Positions 6,632-13,923 of a DNA stretch of 33,401 nt are shown in pieces. Positions within the stretch are counted from its first letter, which is position 1. The number at the start of each line of letters is the position of its first letter. The stretch spans positions 56,596-89,996 of the forward strand of contig DHGL01000045.1 in NCBI GenBank assembly GCA_002402725.1, in the 5' to 3' direction. This DNA comes from Anaerolineaceae bacterium UBA4799. Lineage in GTDB: Bacteria; Chloroflexota; Anaerolineae; Anaerolineales; Anaerolineaceae. Under the pieces are notes generated by a model, which did not search any database, was not told the origin of the DNA, and was given only the letters and a program-made list of their open reading frames with translations. A program made the translations under genes and the position numbers.

Positions 6632-8812
6632 ATGAAAAATATAAAAATCAGATTTCTATGGCAGATCCTCATCATCTCTCTTCTGGTTTTAACCGCCTGT
6701 GCTAACGGTGCGCAGTCAACCGAAGAACCGTCCGGAGAACTCCCCTCACCAGTGGTGCAGACCACACAACAGCCGGACGCCTCTCACGCCGTGCTTGATT
6801 ACCTGGAAAAATGGAATCAAGCGGATTACTCCAGCATGTACACCATGCTTGCACCCACCAGCCGTGATGCGATTTCTGAAGCGGATTTTATAAAAACCTA
6901 CACAGATGCCTCGGTCAGCATGGCCTTGCGCGAGATTGAATACGGCGTCCTCACCGCGCTGGTCAACCCCTCCTCAGCGAAGGTGGGTTACCAGGTGGTT
7001 TTCAAAACCCGTTATTTCGGTGATATCAGCCGCCGCATGGAGATGAACCTGGTGGCAGATAACGGCAAATGGCTGGTCCAGTGGGAGAGCGGGTTGATCA
7101 TGCCCGAACTGAGTGGCGGAAAAAAACTCGCGCTCAGCCTCACTCCCCCCACACGGGGTGATATCTATGACAATGACGGCGACATCATCGCCGCTGAAGC
7201 CGAAGCCGTGGCCATTGGCGTGGTTCCCGATGAAATTGGCGAAGACCAGACGGGCAACCTGGCCGGAATTATTGCGGTCATGACCGGCATCCCTTCGAAT
7301 ATGATTCGCGATACCATTGAGCGCGGCGGTGGCTTTTACGTACCCATCGGTGAGGTTTCGGCGCAAACCTATTATGACCGCGCAACCTATCTGAACTCCT
7401 TCACGGGAGTGGCTGTCAACCCGTATACATCGCGTTACTACTACAATGGCGGTGTGGCGCCGCAGGTGATCGGGTACTTGCTGAGTATATCCCCCGAGCA
7501 GTACGAGGAATATCGCCGCAAAGGCTACGCCGGGGATGAGAAGGTCGGCGCTGCCGGCATTGAAAAATGGGGCGAGGAATATTTAAAAGGTAAACCTGCG
7601 GGCGACCTCTATGTGGTCAATCCTGATGGTTCATATAATACCATGCTCGGCAGAACGGAACCCGAGGCGGCTAACACGATTTACACCACGCTGGATAAAG
7701 ACCTGCAGATACTGGTGCAAAAAGCGCTTTATGGATTCTCCGGCGCAATTGTTGTGCTGGAGTTGGATACCGGCCGCGTGCTTGCCATGGCTTCTTCTCC
7801 CAGCTTTGACCCGAATTACTTCATGCCGCAAAACTACAACAGCCAGTGGGCGCTGCAGGACCTGGTGAATGACCAGGAGAGGCCGCTTTGGAATCGCGCC
7901 GCGCAATCGGCTTACCCGCTGGGGTCGGTATTCAAACTGGTCACGGCAACAGCCGCGTTGGAATCGGGGTTGTACACGCGCGATAGCCGTTATGAATGCA
8001 CCAGCCAGTACACCGAACTGCCGGGTTTTGTGGGCAACGACTGGACATATGATAAGGATTTGCCGCCCAGTGGAAACCTCACGCTGGTGCAGGGTATCAT
8101 GCGTTCTTGCAACCCCTGGTTCTACCACCTGGGGCTGGACCTGTACCGCCAGAAGGGAGCGACCTATCTCTCGGATTGGGCGCGCGAGTACGGCCTGGGT
8201 CAACCCACCGATATTGGCGCCGTGGCGGAAGAGGTGGGGCAGATCAATGACCCCACCACTGAAGGTGCCGCGGTGCAGATGGGCATCGGCCAGGGGGATA
8301 TGCTGGTAAGCCCGCTGCAAGTGGCCAATATGTTGGCGGCTATTGGCAACGGCGGTACGCTCTACCGCCCGCAAATCATCGAAAAAATAACCAGCGTGGA
8401 TGGCACAGTATTGCAGGAGTTTGAACCGGAAGTGCTCAATGAAATCCCGGCCAGCAAAGAAACCTTGCAGGCCTTGAAGGATGGCATGGAACTGGTCATA
8501 CGCAACGAACGCGGTACGGCCTATCGACGTTTTGTGGGATTGGATACGCCCGTGTTTGGGAAGACTGGAACTGCTACCACCTCGGTGGAAGACCCGCATT
8601 CGTGGTTCGCCGGCTTTACCGACGCCAACAACCCCGATAAACCCGATATCGCTGTGGCGGTGATCCTGGAATACGCAGGCGATGGTTCGGCTTACGCCGC
8701 CCCGGTATTCAGACGGGTCATCGAGGCTTACTTTGCGGGTGAAGTCTACACCCCGTACTGGTGGGAGTGGGATATTTACGTTACTAAAACTCCCGCGCCT
8801 GACACTGAATAA
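6632..8812 (+). CDS. Class B penicillin-binding protein, lipoprotein (MecA-type N terminus)
   Basis: A 726-residue DD-transpeptidase that cross-links peptidoglycan outside the membrane. The N terminus carries a lipoprotein signal ending in LTAC (Cys23), so it is probably lipid-anchored rather than held by a transmembrane helix. Residues about 46-155 resemble the NTF2-like MecA_N domain, and 165-330 the PBP dimerisation domain (starting TRGDIYDNDG). The transpeptidase domain has all three catalytic motifs: SVFK (432-435, nucleophile Ser432), SCN (492-494) and KTGT (644-647). The architecture is that of low-affinity PBPs such as MecA or PBP5 of Firmicutes, but resistance cannot be concluded from sequence. 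It lies 7 bases after maf and its stop is 2 bases before rsgA, so the three genes look like one operon. Confidence 0.92.
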   Translation: MKNIKIRFLWQILIISLLVLTACANGAQSTEEPSGELPSPVVQTTQQPDASHAVLDYLEKWNQADYSSMYTMLAPTSRDAISEADFIKTYTDASVSMALREIEYGVLTALVNPSSAKVGYQVVFKTRYFGDISRRMEMNLVADNGKWLVQWESGLIMPELSGGKKLALSLTPPTRGDIYDNDGDIIAAEAEAVAIGVVPDEIGEDQTGNLAGIIAVMTGIPSNMIRDTIERGGGFYVPIGEVSAQTYYDRATYLNSFTGVAVNPYTSRYYYNGGVAPQVIGYLLSISPEQYEEYRRKGYAGDEKVGAAGIEKWGEEYLKGKPAGDLYVVNPDGSYNTMLGRTEPEAANTIYTTLDKDLQILVQKALYGFSGAIVVLELDTGRVLAMASSPSFDPNYFMPQNYNSQWALQDLVNDQERPLWNRAAQSAYPLGSVFKLVTATAALESGLYTRDSRYECTSQYTELPGFVGNDWTYDKDLPPSGNLTLVQGIMRSCNPWFYHLGLDLYRQKGATYLSDWAREYGLGQPTDIGAVAEEVGQINDPTTEGAAVQMGIGQGDMLVSPLQVANMLAAIGNGGTLYRPQIIEKITSVDGTVLQEFEPEVLNEIPASKETLQALKDGMELVIRNERGTAYRRFVGLDTPVFGKTGTATTSVEDPHSWFAGFTDANNPDKPDIAVAVILEYAGDGSAYAAPVFRRVIEAYFAGEVYTPYWWEWDIYVTKTPAPDTE

Positions 8813-8814
8813 CT

Positions 8815-9726
8815 TTGAGCAGCGAAACGCTGAACGGCATTGTCACTCGTTTTCAATCCGGTTTTTACAATGTACAAACCGCCGCCGGTGTGGTTGTGTG
8901 CAAGTTGCGCGGACGCCTGAAGCTCCGCGCCATCCAGGGGGATGTAATCAGCATCGGCGATAATGTAACGATTACCCACCTGCCTGATGGCAGCGGCATG
9001 ATTGAAGCCATCGAGCCGCGCGCGCGCGAACTGGTGCGCCTGGATCCTACCCCGCGCGGAGCTTACCGCCAGATATTACTGGCCAACCCTGACCAGATTG
9101 TAGCGGTGTTCGCCTGTGCTTCTCCTGAGCCGCACCTGCGCATGCTCGACCGTTTTCTCGTCATCGCTGAAAAACAGAGACTGGGTGCTGTTATCGTTGC
9201 CAACAAACTGGACCTGGTGGGAAAAAAGACCGCGAAGCAGATATTCCAGATCTACCCGCCACTGGGTTACAAAGTAATCTACACCTCCGCCGTGACCGGC
9301 ACCGGGGTGGACGAATTACGCAAGGTGTTATCCGGCAGAGTGTCAGCGCTCACCGGACCCTCGGGGGTGGGGAAATCGAGCCTGTTAAACCGGGTGCAGT
9401 CCGGGCTGGAACAGGCGGTGCAGCAGGTCAGTACGCATAAGGACAGGGGCAGGCACACCACGGTGGTGCGCGAACTATTCCCACTCAGCGGCGGTGGTTA
9501 TGTGGCCGACCTGCCCGGGTTGCGCAAGCTCTCACTGTGGGATACCGAGCCCGAAGAACTGGACGGTTACTTCCCAGAGCTGCGCGAACTGGTGAAACAC
9601 TGCCAGTTCAATGATTGCGCCCACTACGAAGAACCCGGCTGTGCTGTGATAGAGGCGGTCAAAGCGGGCAAGGTCAGCGTGGAACGATATGAATCTTACC
9701 TGCGGATGCGCGCCGGTGATGAATAA
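8815..9726 (+). CDS. rsgA: Ribosome small-subunit GTPase RsgA
   Basis: A 303-residue circularly permuted GTPase that acts in late maturation of the 30S subunit. An N-terminal OB fold (1-70) is followed by G motifs in permuted order: NKLD (130-133, G4), SAV (159-, G5), GPSGVGKSS (181-189, G1/P-loop) and DLPG (232-235, G3). The C-terminal zinc site is C263, C268, H270 and C276 in the family signature DCxHxxEPGC. The start is TTG at 8815, only 2 bases after the PBP stop, with no clear Shine-Dalgarno site; translational coupling to the upstream gene is the likely reason. No ATG near this point would keep the OB fold intact. Confidence 0.96.
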   Translation: MSSETLNGIVTRFQSGFYNVQTAAGVVVCKLRGRLKLRAIQGDVISIGDNVTITHLPDGSGMIEAIEPRARELVRLDPTPRGAYRQILLANPDQIVAVFACASPEPHLRMLDRFLVIAEKQRLGAVIVANKLDLVGKKTAKQIFQIYPPLGYKVIYTSAVTGTGVDELRKVLSGRVSALTGPSGVGKSSLLNRVQSGLEQAVQQVSTHKDRGRHTTVVRELFPLSGGGYVADLPGLRKLSLWDTEPEELDGYFPELRELVKHCQFNDCAHYEEPGCAVIEAVKAGKVSVERYESYLRMRAGDE

Positions 9727-9801
9727 TCATTGCCATTCGGGCTGGATAACGAAATGTTGAAGGGTGGTCTCCCGGGGTCAGCTGGTTGATAACGGGAAAT
9801 A

Positions 9802-9829
9802 TTGACTTTATTAAGATTCGATGTATGAT
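9802..9829 (+). promoter_or_regulatory. Putative sigma-70 type promoter
   Basis: TTGACT (9802-9807) and TATGAT (9824-9829) are separated by 16 bases, in an AT-rich stretch within the 174-base gap after rsgA. Transcription would start near 9836, about 65 bases before the first membrane-protein gene. Nothing else was recognised in this gap. Confidence 0.55.
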
Positions 9830-9900
9830 AAATAACCCCGATCCATACGCCGACAATGAATCAGGGTAACCCACTACACGCGGTTTTGAGGTTTTGAAAG

Positions 9901-10776
9901 ATGAAGACTGCGGTGAGCAAGCGAAAACAAAAAGCCGGGCTGCTTTACGGCCTTATCGCCGGTCTGGCGTTCACTGTTTTTGCCTGGGGGGTGGATGCGT
10001 TTTTACTGGCACGCGCGCACGGGGCTTTTCCCTGGATTAAGTTCATTCCCGGTTTGTTCATTTGTCTTCCGACAGGTAGTTTGGTGGGCTGGCTGACCAT
10101 GCTCTTTAAAAGGGCATCTTTTGGGACGGTCGCGTGGCTGGGTCTCGGGTTGCTATTCTCGCGCCTGGTGTACTGGCTGCCGGTGAAGGTTTTACCGGGC
10201 GTGGTGAGCATATTGAATAACCCGATTGGCGACTACTTGAATTACACCGATTCGCAGCAGATTAACGAAATCGCGTGGTTGGGCTCGTCCATTTTGTTAA
10301 TGGTCGCGATTGGCTTTGGGGCGTATGAAAGAGAGCAGGTCACAGAATACGTTTATTCAAACAGGTCGCGTAATTTCATTGTTTCCATCCTTATCTGTTT
10401 CATCAGTTTCGGGTTGGCCGGTATGCTTGCAGATTCACTGGTCAACAAAAGAATGCGCCAACCCATTCAAGTACTTGATCGTTCGTTTCAATATGTTCTT
10501 GAAAATAAAACCGCCGAACTTCCGGAGGAACTCGCCCGCGTGACGGACCTTGAAGAAATCAAAAAATTCGCCTCCTTTATTCCCGGTAAACGCTCGCTGA
10601 TTCCGAGTTCATTGCTGCAAGGAGCTGACCAGGTGGAAGTGCTGATCATATTGGACGGGATGTGGGTGAAGTGCGCAACTGTGTTCAGCCGTATCATCTC
10701 CTGCGAACCAGCACTTGAGCAGCGCTCACCGTTAAAAACCCGCCTGGAACAGGTGCCTATATGCACTTTTTCGTAA
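9901..10776 (+). CDS. Membrane protein of unknown function, tandem paralogue A
   Basis: A 291-residue protein that I do not recognise. It has about five hydrophobic segments (13-33, 46-66, 76-98, 124-141, 158-178) and a soluble C-terminal region of about 110 residues. It aligns without a gap to the next protein over 275 residues, with about 37 percent identity by hand count. Shared features are FAWGxDA at 27-33 with an Asp inside or next to the first helix, RAH at 38-40, WLPVxVLP at 92-99, MRxP at 185-188, and a C-terminal VLIxxDGxWxxC ending in two cysteines at 258 and 268. This copy has about 16 extra C-terminal residues. A promoter lies at 9802-9829. The ATG at 9901 has only a weak GAGG 10 bases upstream, but it lines up exactly with the GTG start of the paralogue. 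Confidence 0.7.
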   Translation: MKTAVSKRKQKAGLLYGLIAGLAFTVFAWGVDAFLLARAHGAFPWIKFIPGLFICLPTGSLVGWLTMLFKRASFGTVAWLGLGLLFSRLVYWLPVKVLPGVVSILNNPIGDYLNYTDSQQINEIAWLGSSILLMVAIGFGAYEREQVTEYVYSNRSRNFIVSILICFISFGLAGMLADSLVNKRMRQPIQVLDRSFQYVLENKTAELPEELARVTDLEEIKKFASFIPGKRSLIPSSLLQGADQVEVLIILDGMWVKCATVFSRIISCEPALEQRSPLKTRLEQVPICTFS

Positions 10777-10865
10777 CACCAAAAAACAGGTAAATAAAAT
10801 AAGAAGAGTAGTTGCTTAATCATTGGGTAATAATTGAAGAGAAATCAAAACGGAGATCGAAAAAT

Positions 10866-11693
10866 GTGAAAACGCCAACCTTCAAAAAGAATCTCGTGAT
10901 GGGTATGTTATACGGTTTGACAGCTGGTTTCGCGTTCGCCTTTTTTGCCTGGGGATTGGACGCGATTATGCTGCTGCGCGCTCACGCCGCGTTCTATTGG
11001 GTGAAGTTTCTGCCCGGGTTGCTCATCTGCTCGTTGACCGGCGCTTTCGCCGGGTGGGTGACCATGCGCTTCCAGAAAGCCTGGTTGACCATTCCTCTTT
11101 GGCTGGCGATGGCGTATCTTTTTGTTAAGTTGACGATTTGGCTGCCGGTCCACGTTTTACCCCCCATCATCCGCGTCTTTGATGGTGAACTGGCGGGGCA
11201 ATTGGTGTACCAGAATTATGCTGAATTTGACCAATACTTTTTCTTCGGGTTCATCGCCACCGCCATCTCTGCGGTCATTTGCGGGTTGATTGAAAATGTA
11301 CTGATCGAACAGGCCCGGTTTTCTTCAGGCACGATTGCGGTCATCATACCACTGGTTATCTGCTTCTTAAGCTTCAGCCTGGTTGGCAATTCCACTGATA
11401 CCATGTTGAACAGTTTCATGCGCAAACCGCTGAGAGTTGTAGATAATCTATTACAATTTGCGCTCGACAACGCGGATAAGGAGGTTCCAAAAGAAGTGGC
11501 GCGCAACATGCACCTGGCAGCGTTGAACCCGATAAAACACATGCTGCAAAACGAACGCCGCTTGATTATCCAAAGCTATGACCAGTCGATGTATCAGATG
11601 AATGTACTGATTGATTTCGATGGAGATTGGGCAGAGTGCCTGACAATCTTTGACCAGGTGAGCGTGTGCAAACCTGTTGCTGAAATGAAGTAA
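10866..11693 (+). CDS. Membrane protein of unknown function, tandem paralogue B
   Basis: A 275-residue multi-pass membrane protein, unrecognised, and a diverged duplicate of the preceding gene. GTG at 10866 is chosen for three reasons: GGAG lies 10 bases upstream, the resulting N terminus (MKTP) matches the paralogue's MKTA at position 1, and every conserved residue then falls at the same number (Asp32, Pro188, Asp252, Trp255, Cys258, Cys268). A longer frame from a TTG at 10812 has no counterpart in the paralogue. The predicted topology is about five helices in the first 180 residues and a soluble tail. The gap to paralogue A is 89 bases and no terminator is visible, so the two may be cotranscribed. 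The importer operon starts 143 bases later and may be unrelated. Confidence 0.68.
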   Translation: MKTPTFKKNLVMGMLYGLTAGFAFAFFAWGLDAIMLLRAHAAFYWVKFLPGLLICSLTGAFAGWVTMRFQKAWLTIPLWLAMAYLFVKLTIWLPVHVLPPIIRVFDGELAGQLVYQNYAEFDQYFFFGFIATAISAVICGLIENVLIEQARFSSGTIAVIIPLVICFLSFSLVGNSTDTMLNSFMRKPLRVVDNLLQFALDNADKEVPKEVARNMHLAALNPIKHMLQNERRLIIQSYDQSMYQMNVLIDFDGDWAECLTIFDQVSVCKPVAEMK

Positions 11694-11765
11694 CGCTGTT
11701 TAAGTTAAGAGTGCTTTTTGACAGAAGATTATTGTAAAAAACACACGCATTTTCAGAAGTGATTA

Positions 11766-11787
11766 ATGGTAAACTATGAAGTACCAT
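11766..11787 (+). promoter_or_regulatory. Candidate operator/promoter upstream of the ABC importer operon
   Basis: ATGGTA (11766-11771) and TACCAT (11782-11787) form a perfect 6-bp inverted repeat with a 10-base spacer. The left half overlaps TGGTAAACT, an extended -10 box (TAAACT at 11770-11775). The arrangement fits a repressor site covering a promoter. A short hairpin followed by TTTT, acting as a weak terminator, is the alternative reading. Confidence 0.35.
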
Positions 11788-11836
11788 TTTCCTAATTCTT
11801 TACTTTTCGATTTCTTAGGTTCTAAAGGACTTGTAG

Positions 11837-12829
11837 ATGGCCGAACAGTTGTTAGAAGTCAAAAATCTTGAAACTCACTTTAACACCCCTGAAGGAGTCG
11901 TTCACGCCGTCAACGGGGTTTCATTTCACCTGTCTGAGGGCGAGACGCTTGGTGTTGTAGGCGAAAGCGGATGCGGGAAGAGCGTTACTATGCTTTCTTG
12001 TCTGCGCCTCATTCCTTCACCACCCGGAAAAATTGTTGCCGGCCAGGCCATTTTCAAAGGGGATGATTTATTGAAATTGGAACCAGAGGAAATTCGGCAC
12101 GTGAGGGGCGGGCAGATCAGCATGGTCTTTCAGGACCCCATGACCTCCCTTAACCCGGTGATGACCATTGGCAAGCAGATGGCTGAGCCGCTGATGGTTC
12201 ATCTGAACATGACCAAAGAGCAGGCGCGTAAACGCTCTATCGAACTTCTCGGTCTGGTTGGTATTCCCAACGCTGCTGACCGCCTGAAAGATTACCCCCA
12301 CCAGTACTCCGGCGGCATGCGCCAGCGCGTGATGATTGCCATGGCGCTTTCCTGTAATCCACAAATCCTGATTGCTGATGAACCGACTACCGCGTTGGAC
12401 GTGACCATCCAGGCGCAGATTGTTGACCTGGTCAAACGCTTGAGGCAGGAGCTGGGCATGGCCATCATCTGGATCACCCACGACCTGGGTGTGGTGGCCA
12501 ACCTCGCAGACCGGGTGATGGTGATGTACGGCGGGTACATTATTGAAGAAGCCAATGTGTATGAACTTTACGCCAACCCGCGCCATCCATATACCCTTGG
12601 TTTGATTGGCAGCCTGCCGCAAGTTCACCAGGACGCGCATAAAAAACTATTCTCAATCGAAGGGATGCCCCCGGTTTTGTATCAAACACCCAATCTCTGT
12701 CCATTTGCGCCGCGCTGTAAATGGGTGACCGAGCGCTGTTGGCAGGAAAACCCTGTGCTTGAACAAATCGCAGATGGGCATCGCCTGGCATGTTGGGTGG
12801 ACACCAAAAACGGGAGTAACCAGGCATGA
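11837..12829 (+). CDS. Oligopeptide/dipeptide-type ABC transporter ATPase (OppD/DppD-like)
   Basis: A 330-residue cytoplasmic ATPase of a type I importer. Walker A is GESGCGKS (42-49), the Q-loop is in [12 protein letters not shown], the ABC signature is YSGGMRQR (157-164), and Walker B is [12 protein letters not shown] (177-188). The C-terminal oligopeptide/dipeptide domain with its cysteine cluster ([14 protein letters not shown]), which can carry an Fe-S cluster in this family, is present. AAAGGA lies 7 bases before the ATG. Its stop overlaps the start of the second ATPase by 4 bases (ATGA), so the two are translationally coupled and form the heterodimeric motor of the importer encoded downstream. 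Peptides are the default substrate, but oligosaccharide importers share this architecture. Confidence 0.93.
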   Translation: MAEQLLEVKNLETHFNTPEGVVHAVNGVSFHLSEGETLGVVGESGCGKSVTMLSCLRLIPSPPGKIVAGQAIFKGDDLLKLEPEEIRHVRGGQISMVFQDPMTSLNPVMTIGKQMAEPLMVHLNMTKEQARKRSIELLGLVGIPNAADRLKDYPHQYSGGMRQRVMIAMALSCNPQILIADEPTTALDVTIQAQIVDLVKRLRQELGMAIIWITHDLGVVANLADRVMVMYGGYIIEEANVYELYANPRHPYTLGLIGSLPQVHQDAHKKLFSIEGMPPVLYQTPNLCPFAPRCKWVTERCWQENPVLEQIADGHRLACWVDTKNGSNQA

Positions 12830-13806
12830 CAGCATATGACAACGTTTTGATCAGAGTTGAAAACCTTGTAATGCACTTCCCCATTTACAGAGGTGTCATC
12901 CGCCGCCAGGTAGGCGCGGTTCACGCGGTGGATGGCGTTTCTTTTGATATACACCAGGGAGAAACACTTGGTCTGGTGGGAGAATCCGGCTGTGGTAAAT
13001 CCACCACCGGGCGCACCATCCTGCAGCTTTATAAACCGACCGCCGGTAATGTTTACTTCAAGGATACCAACCTGGTCAAGCTGCGCACAGAACCCATGCG
13101 GCTGATGCGCCGTGAAATGCAAATGATCTTCCAGGACCCCTACGCCAGCCTCAATCCGCGCATGACCGTGCGAGATATTGTGGGCGAACCCCTGTTGGCG
13201 TTCAACGAAGCCAGCGGCAAGCAGATCGATGAGCGGGTTAAAGAACTGCTGCACATGGTGCAGCTCAACCCCGATTATTCAGGCCGTTACCCGCACGAAT
13301 TTTCAGGCGGGCAGAGGCAGCGCATCGGGCTCGCCCGCGCACTGGCGTTGAATCCATCTTTCATTGTGTGCGACGAACCAATTTCCGCGCTGGATGTATC
13401 CATTCAGGCGCAGGTAGTAAACCTGCTGGAAGCACTGCAGGAGAAACTGAACCTCACTTATCTCTTTATTGCCCATGACCTTTCGATGGTACGCCACATC
13501 AGCAATCGTGTGGCGGTGATGTACCTGGGAATCATCGTAGAGCTGGCGGACCGCAATGAGCTTTTTGCCAATCCTCTGCATCCTTACACCCAGGCGCTGC
13601 TTTCGGCAATCCCGGTGGCTGACCCTGTATATAATGAAAAACGCCACCGTATCCTGCTGGAAGGTGATGTGCCTTCTCCAGTAAATCCCCCCTCCGGCTG
13701 CCGCTTCCGCACCCGCTGCCCCATCGCGGATGCGTTCTGCGCGGAAAAGACCCCCGAGTGGCGGGAAGTAAGGCCGGGGCACTTCGCGGCCTGCCATAAA
13801 ATATAA
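12826..13806 (+). CDS. Oligopeptide/dipeptide-type ABC transporter ATPase (OppF/DppF-like)
   Basis: A 326-residue partner ATPase. Walker A is GESGCGKST (52-60), the Q-loop region is [12 protein letters not shown], the signature is FSGGQRQR (159-166), and Walker B is [12 protein letters not shown] (179-190). The sequence [11 protein letters not shown] and the C-terminal CRFRTRCP block are typical of the OppF half rather than OppD. It overlaps the first ATPase gene by 4 bases. The binding-protein gene follows after 109 bases. Both active sites appear intact, so the heterodimer should have two competent ATP sites. Confidence 0.93.
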   Translation: MTAYDNVLIRVENLVMHFPIYRGVIRRQVGAVHAVDGVSFDIHQGETLGLVGESGCGKSTTGRTILQLYKPTAGNVYFKDTNLVKLRTEPMRLMRREMQMIFQDPYASLNPRMTVRDIVGEPLLAFNEASGKQIDERVKELLHMVQLNPDYSGRYPHEFSGGQRQRIGLARALALNPSFIVCDEPISALDVSIQAQVVNLLEALQEKLNLTYLFIAHDLSMVRHISNRVAVMYLGIIVELADRNELFANPLHPYTQALLSAIPVADPVYNEKRHRILLEGDVPSPVNPPSGCRFRTRCPIADAFCAEKTPEWREVRPGHFAACHKI

Positions 13807-13820
13807 CGAAAGGGAACCTA

Positions 13821-13831
13821 TAAGGAGGTGA
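13821..13831 (+). promoter_or_regulatory. Full-length anti-Shine-Dalgarno complement without a normal start
   Basis: The 11 bases TAAGGAGGTGA match the complement of the common bacterial 16S rRNA 3' end at every position. The nearest ATG (13831) lies only 2 bases after GGAGG, which is too close for ordinary initiation, and the next (13849) is 20 bases away. The binding-protein gene has its own ribosome site further on. Confidence 0.5.
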
Positions 13832-13923
13832 TGGAAATTCCACTAGACATGAAAAGAATAGCAAAGAGTTTGTCAGAAAACCATACAATCGAATTTCTCA
13901 CAAGGAGGAGAAAAAATGCGTAA
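13831..13923 (+). CDS. Possible 30-codon leader ORF overlapping the binding-protein start
   Basis: An open frame of 30 codons starts right after the strong Shine-Dalgarno match and ends with TAA at 13921-13923, five bases inside the next gene but in another frame. The peptide starts MEIPLDMKRIAKS and is basic, with no recognisable domain. It could couple ribosome flow into the binding-protein gene, or it could be chance. The spacing of its ribosome site is poor. Confidence 0.2.
   Translation: MEIPLDMKRIAKSLSENHTIEFLTRRRKNA

Noticed and set aside
7631..8599. 322-codon minus-strand frame inside the PBP gene
   Set aside because: The composition is typical of a shadow frame (rich in His, Arg and Gln), with no domain. 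The plus-strand gene has all catalytic motifs.
12682..13254. 190-codon minus-strand frame across the two ATPase genes
   Set aside because: It spans the junction of two well-supported genes and has no domain.
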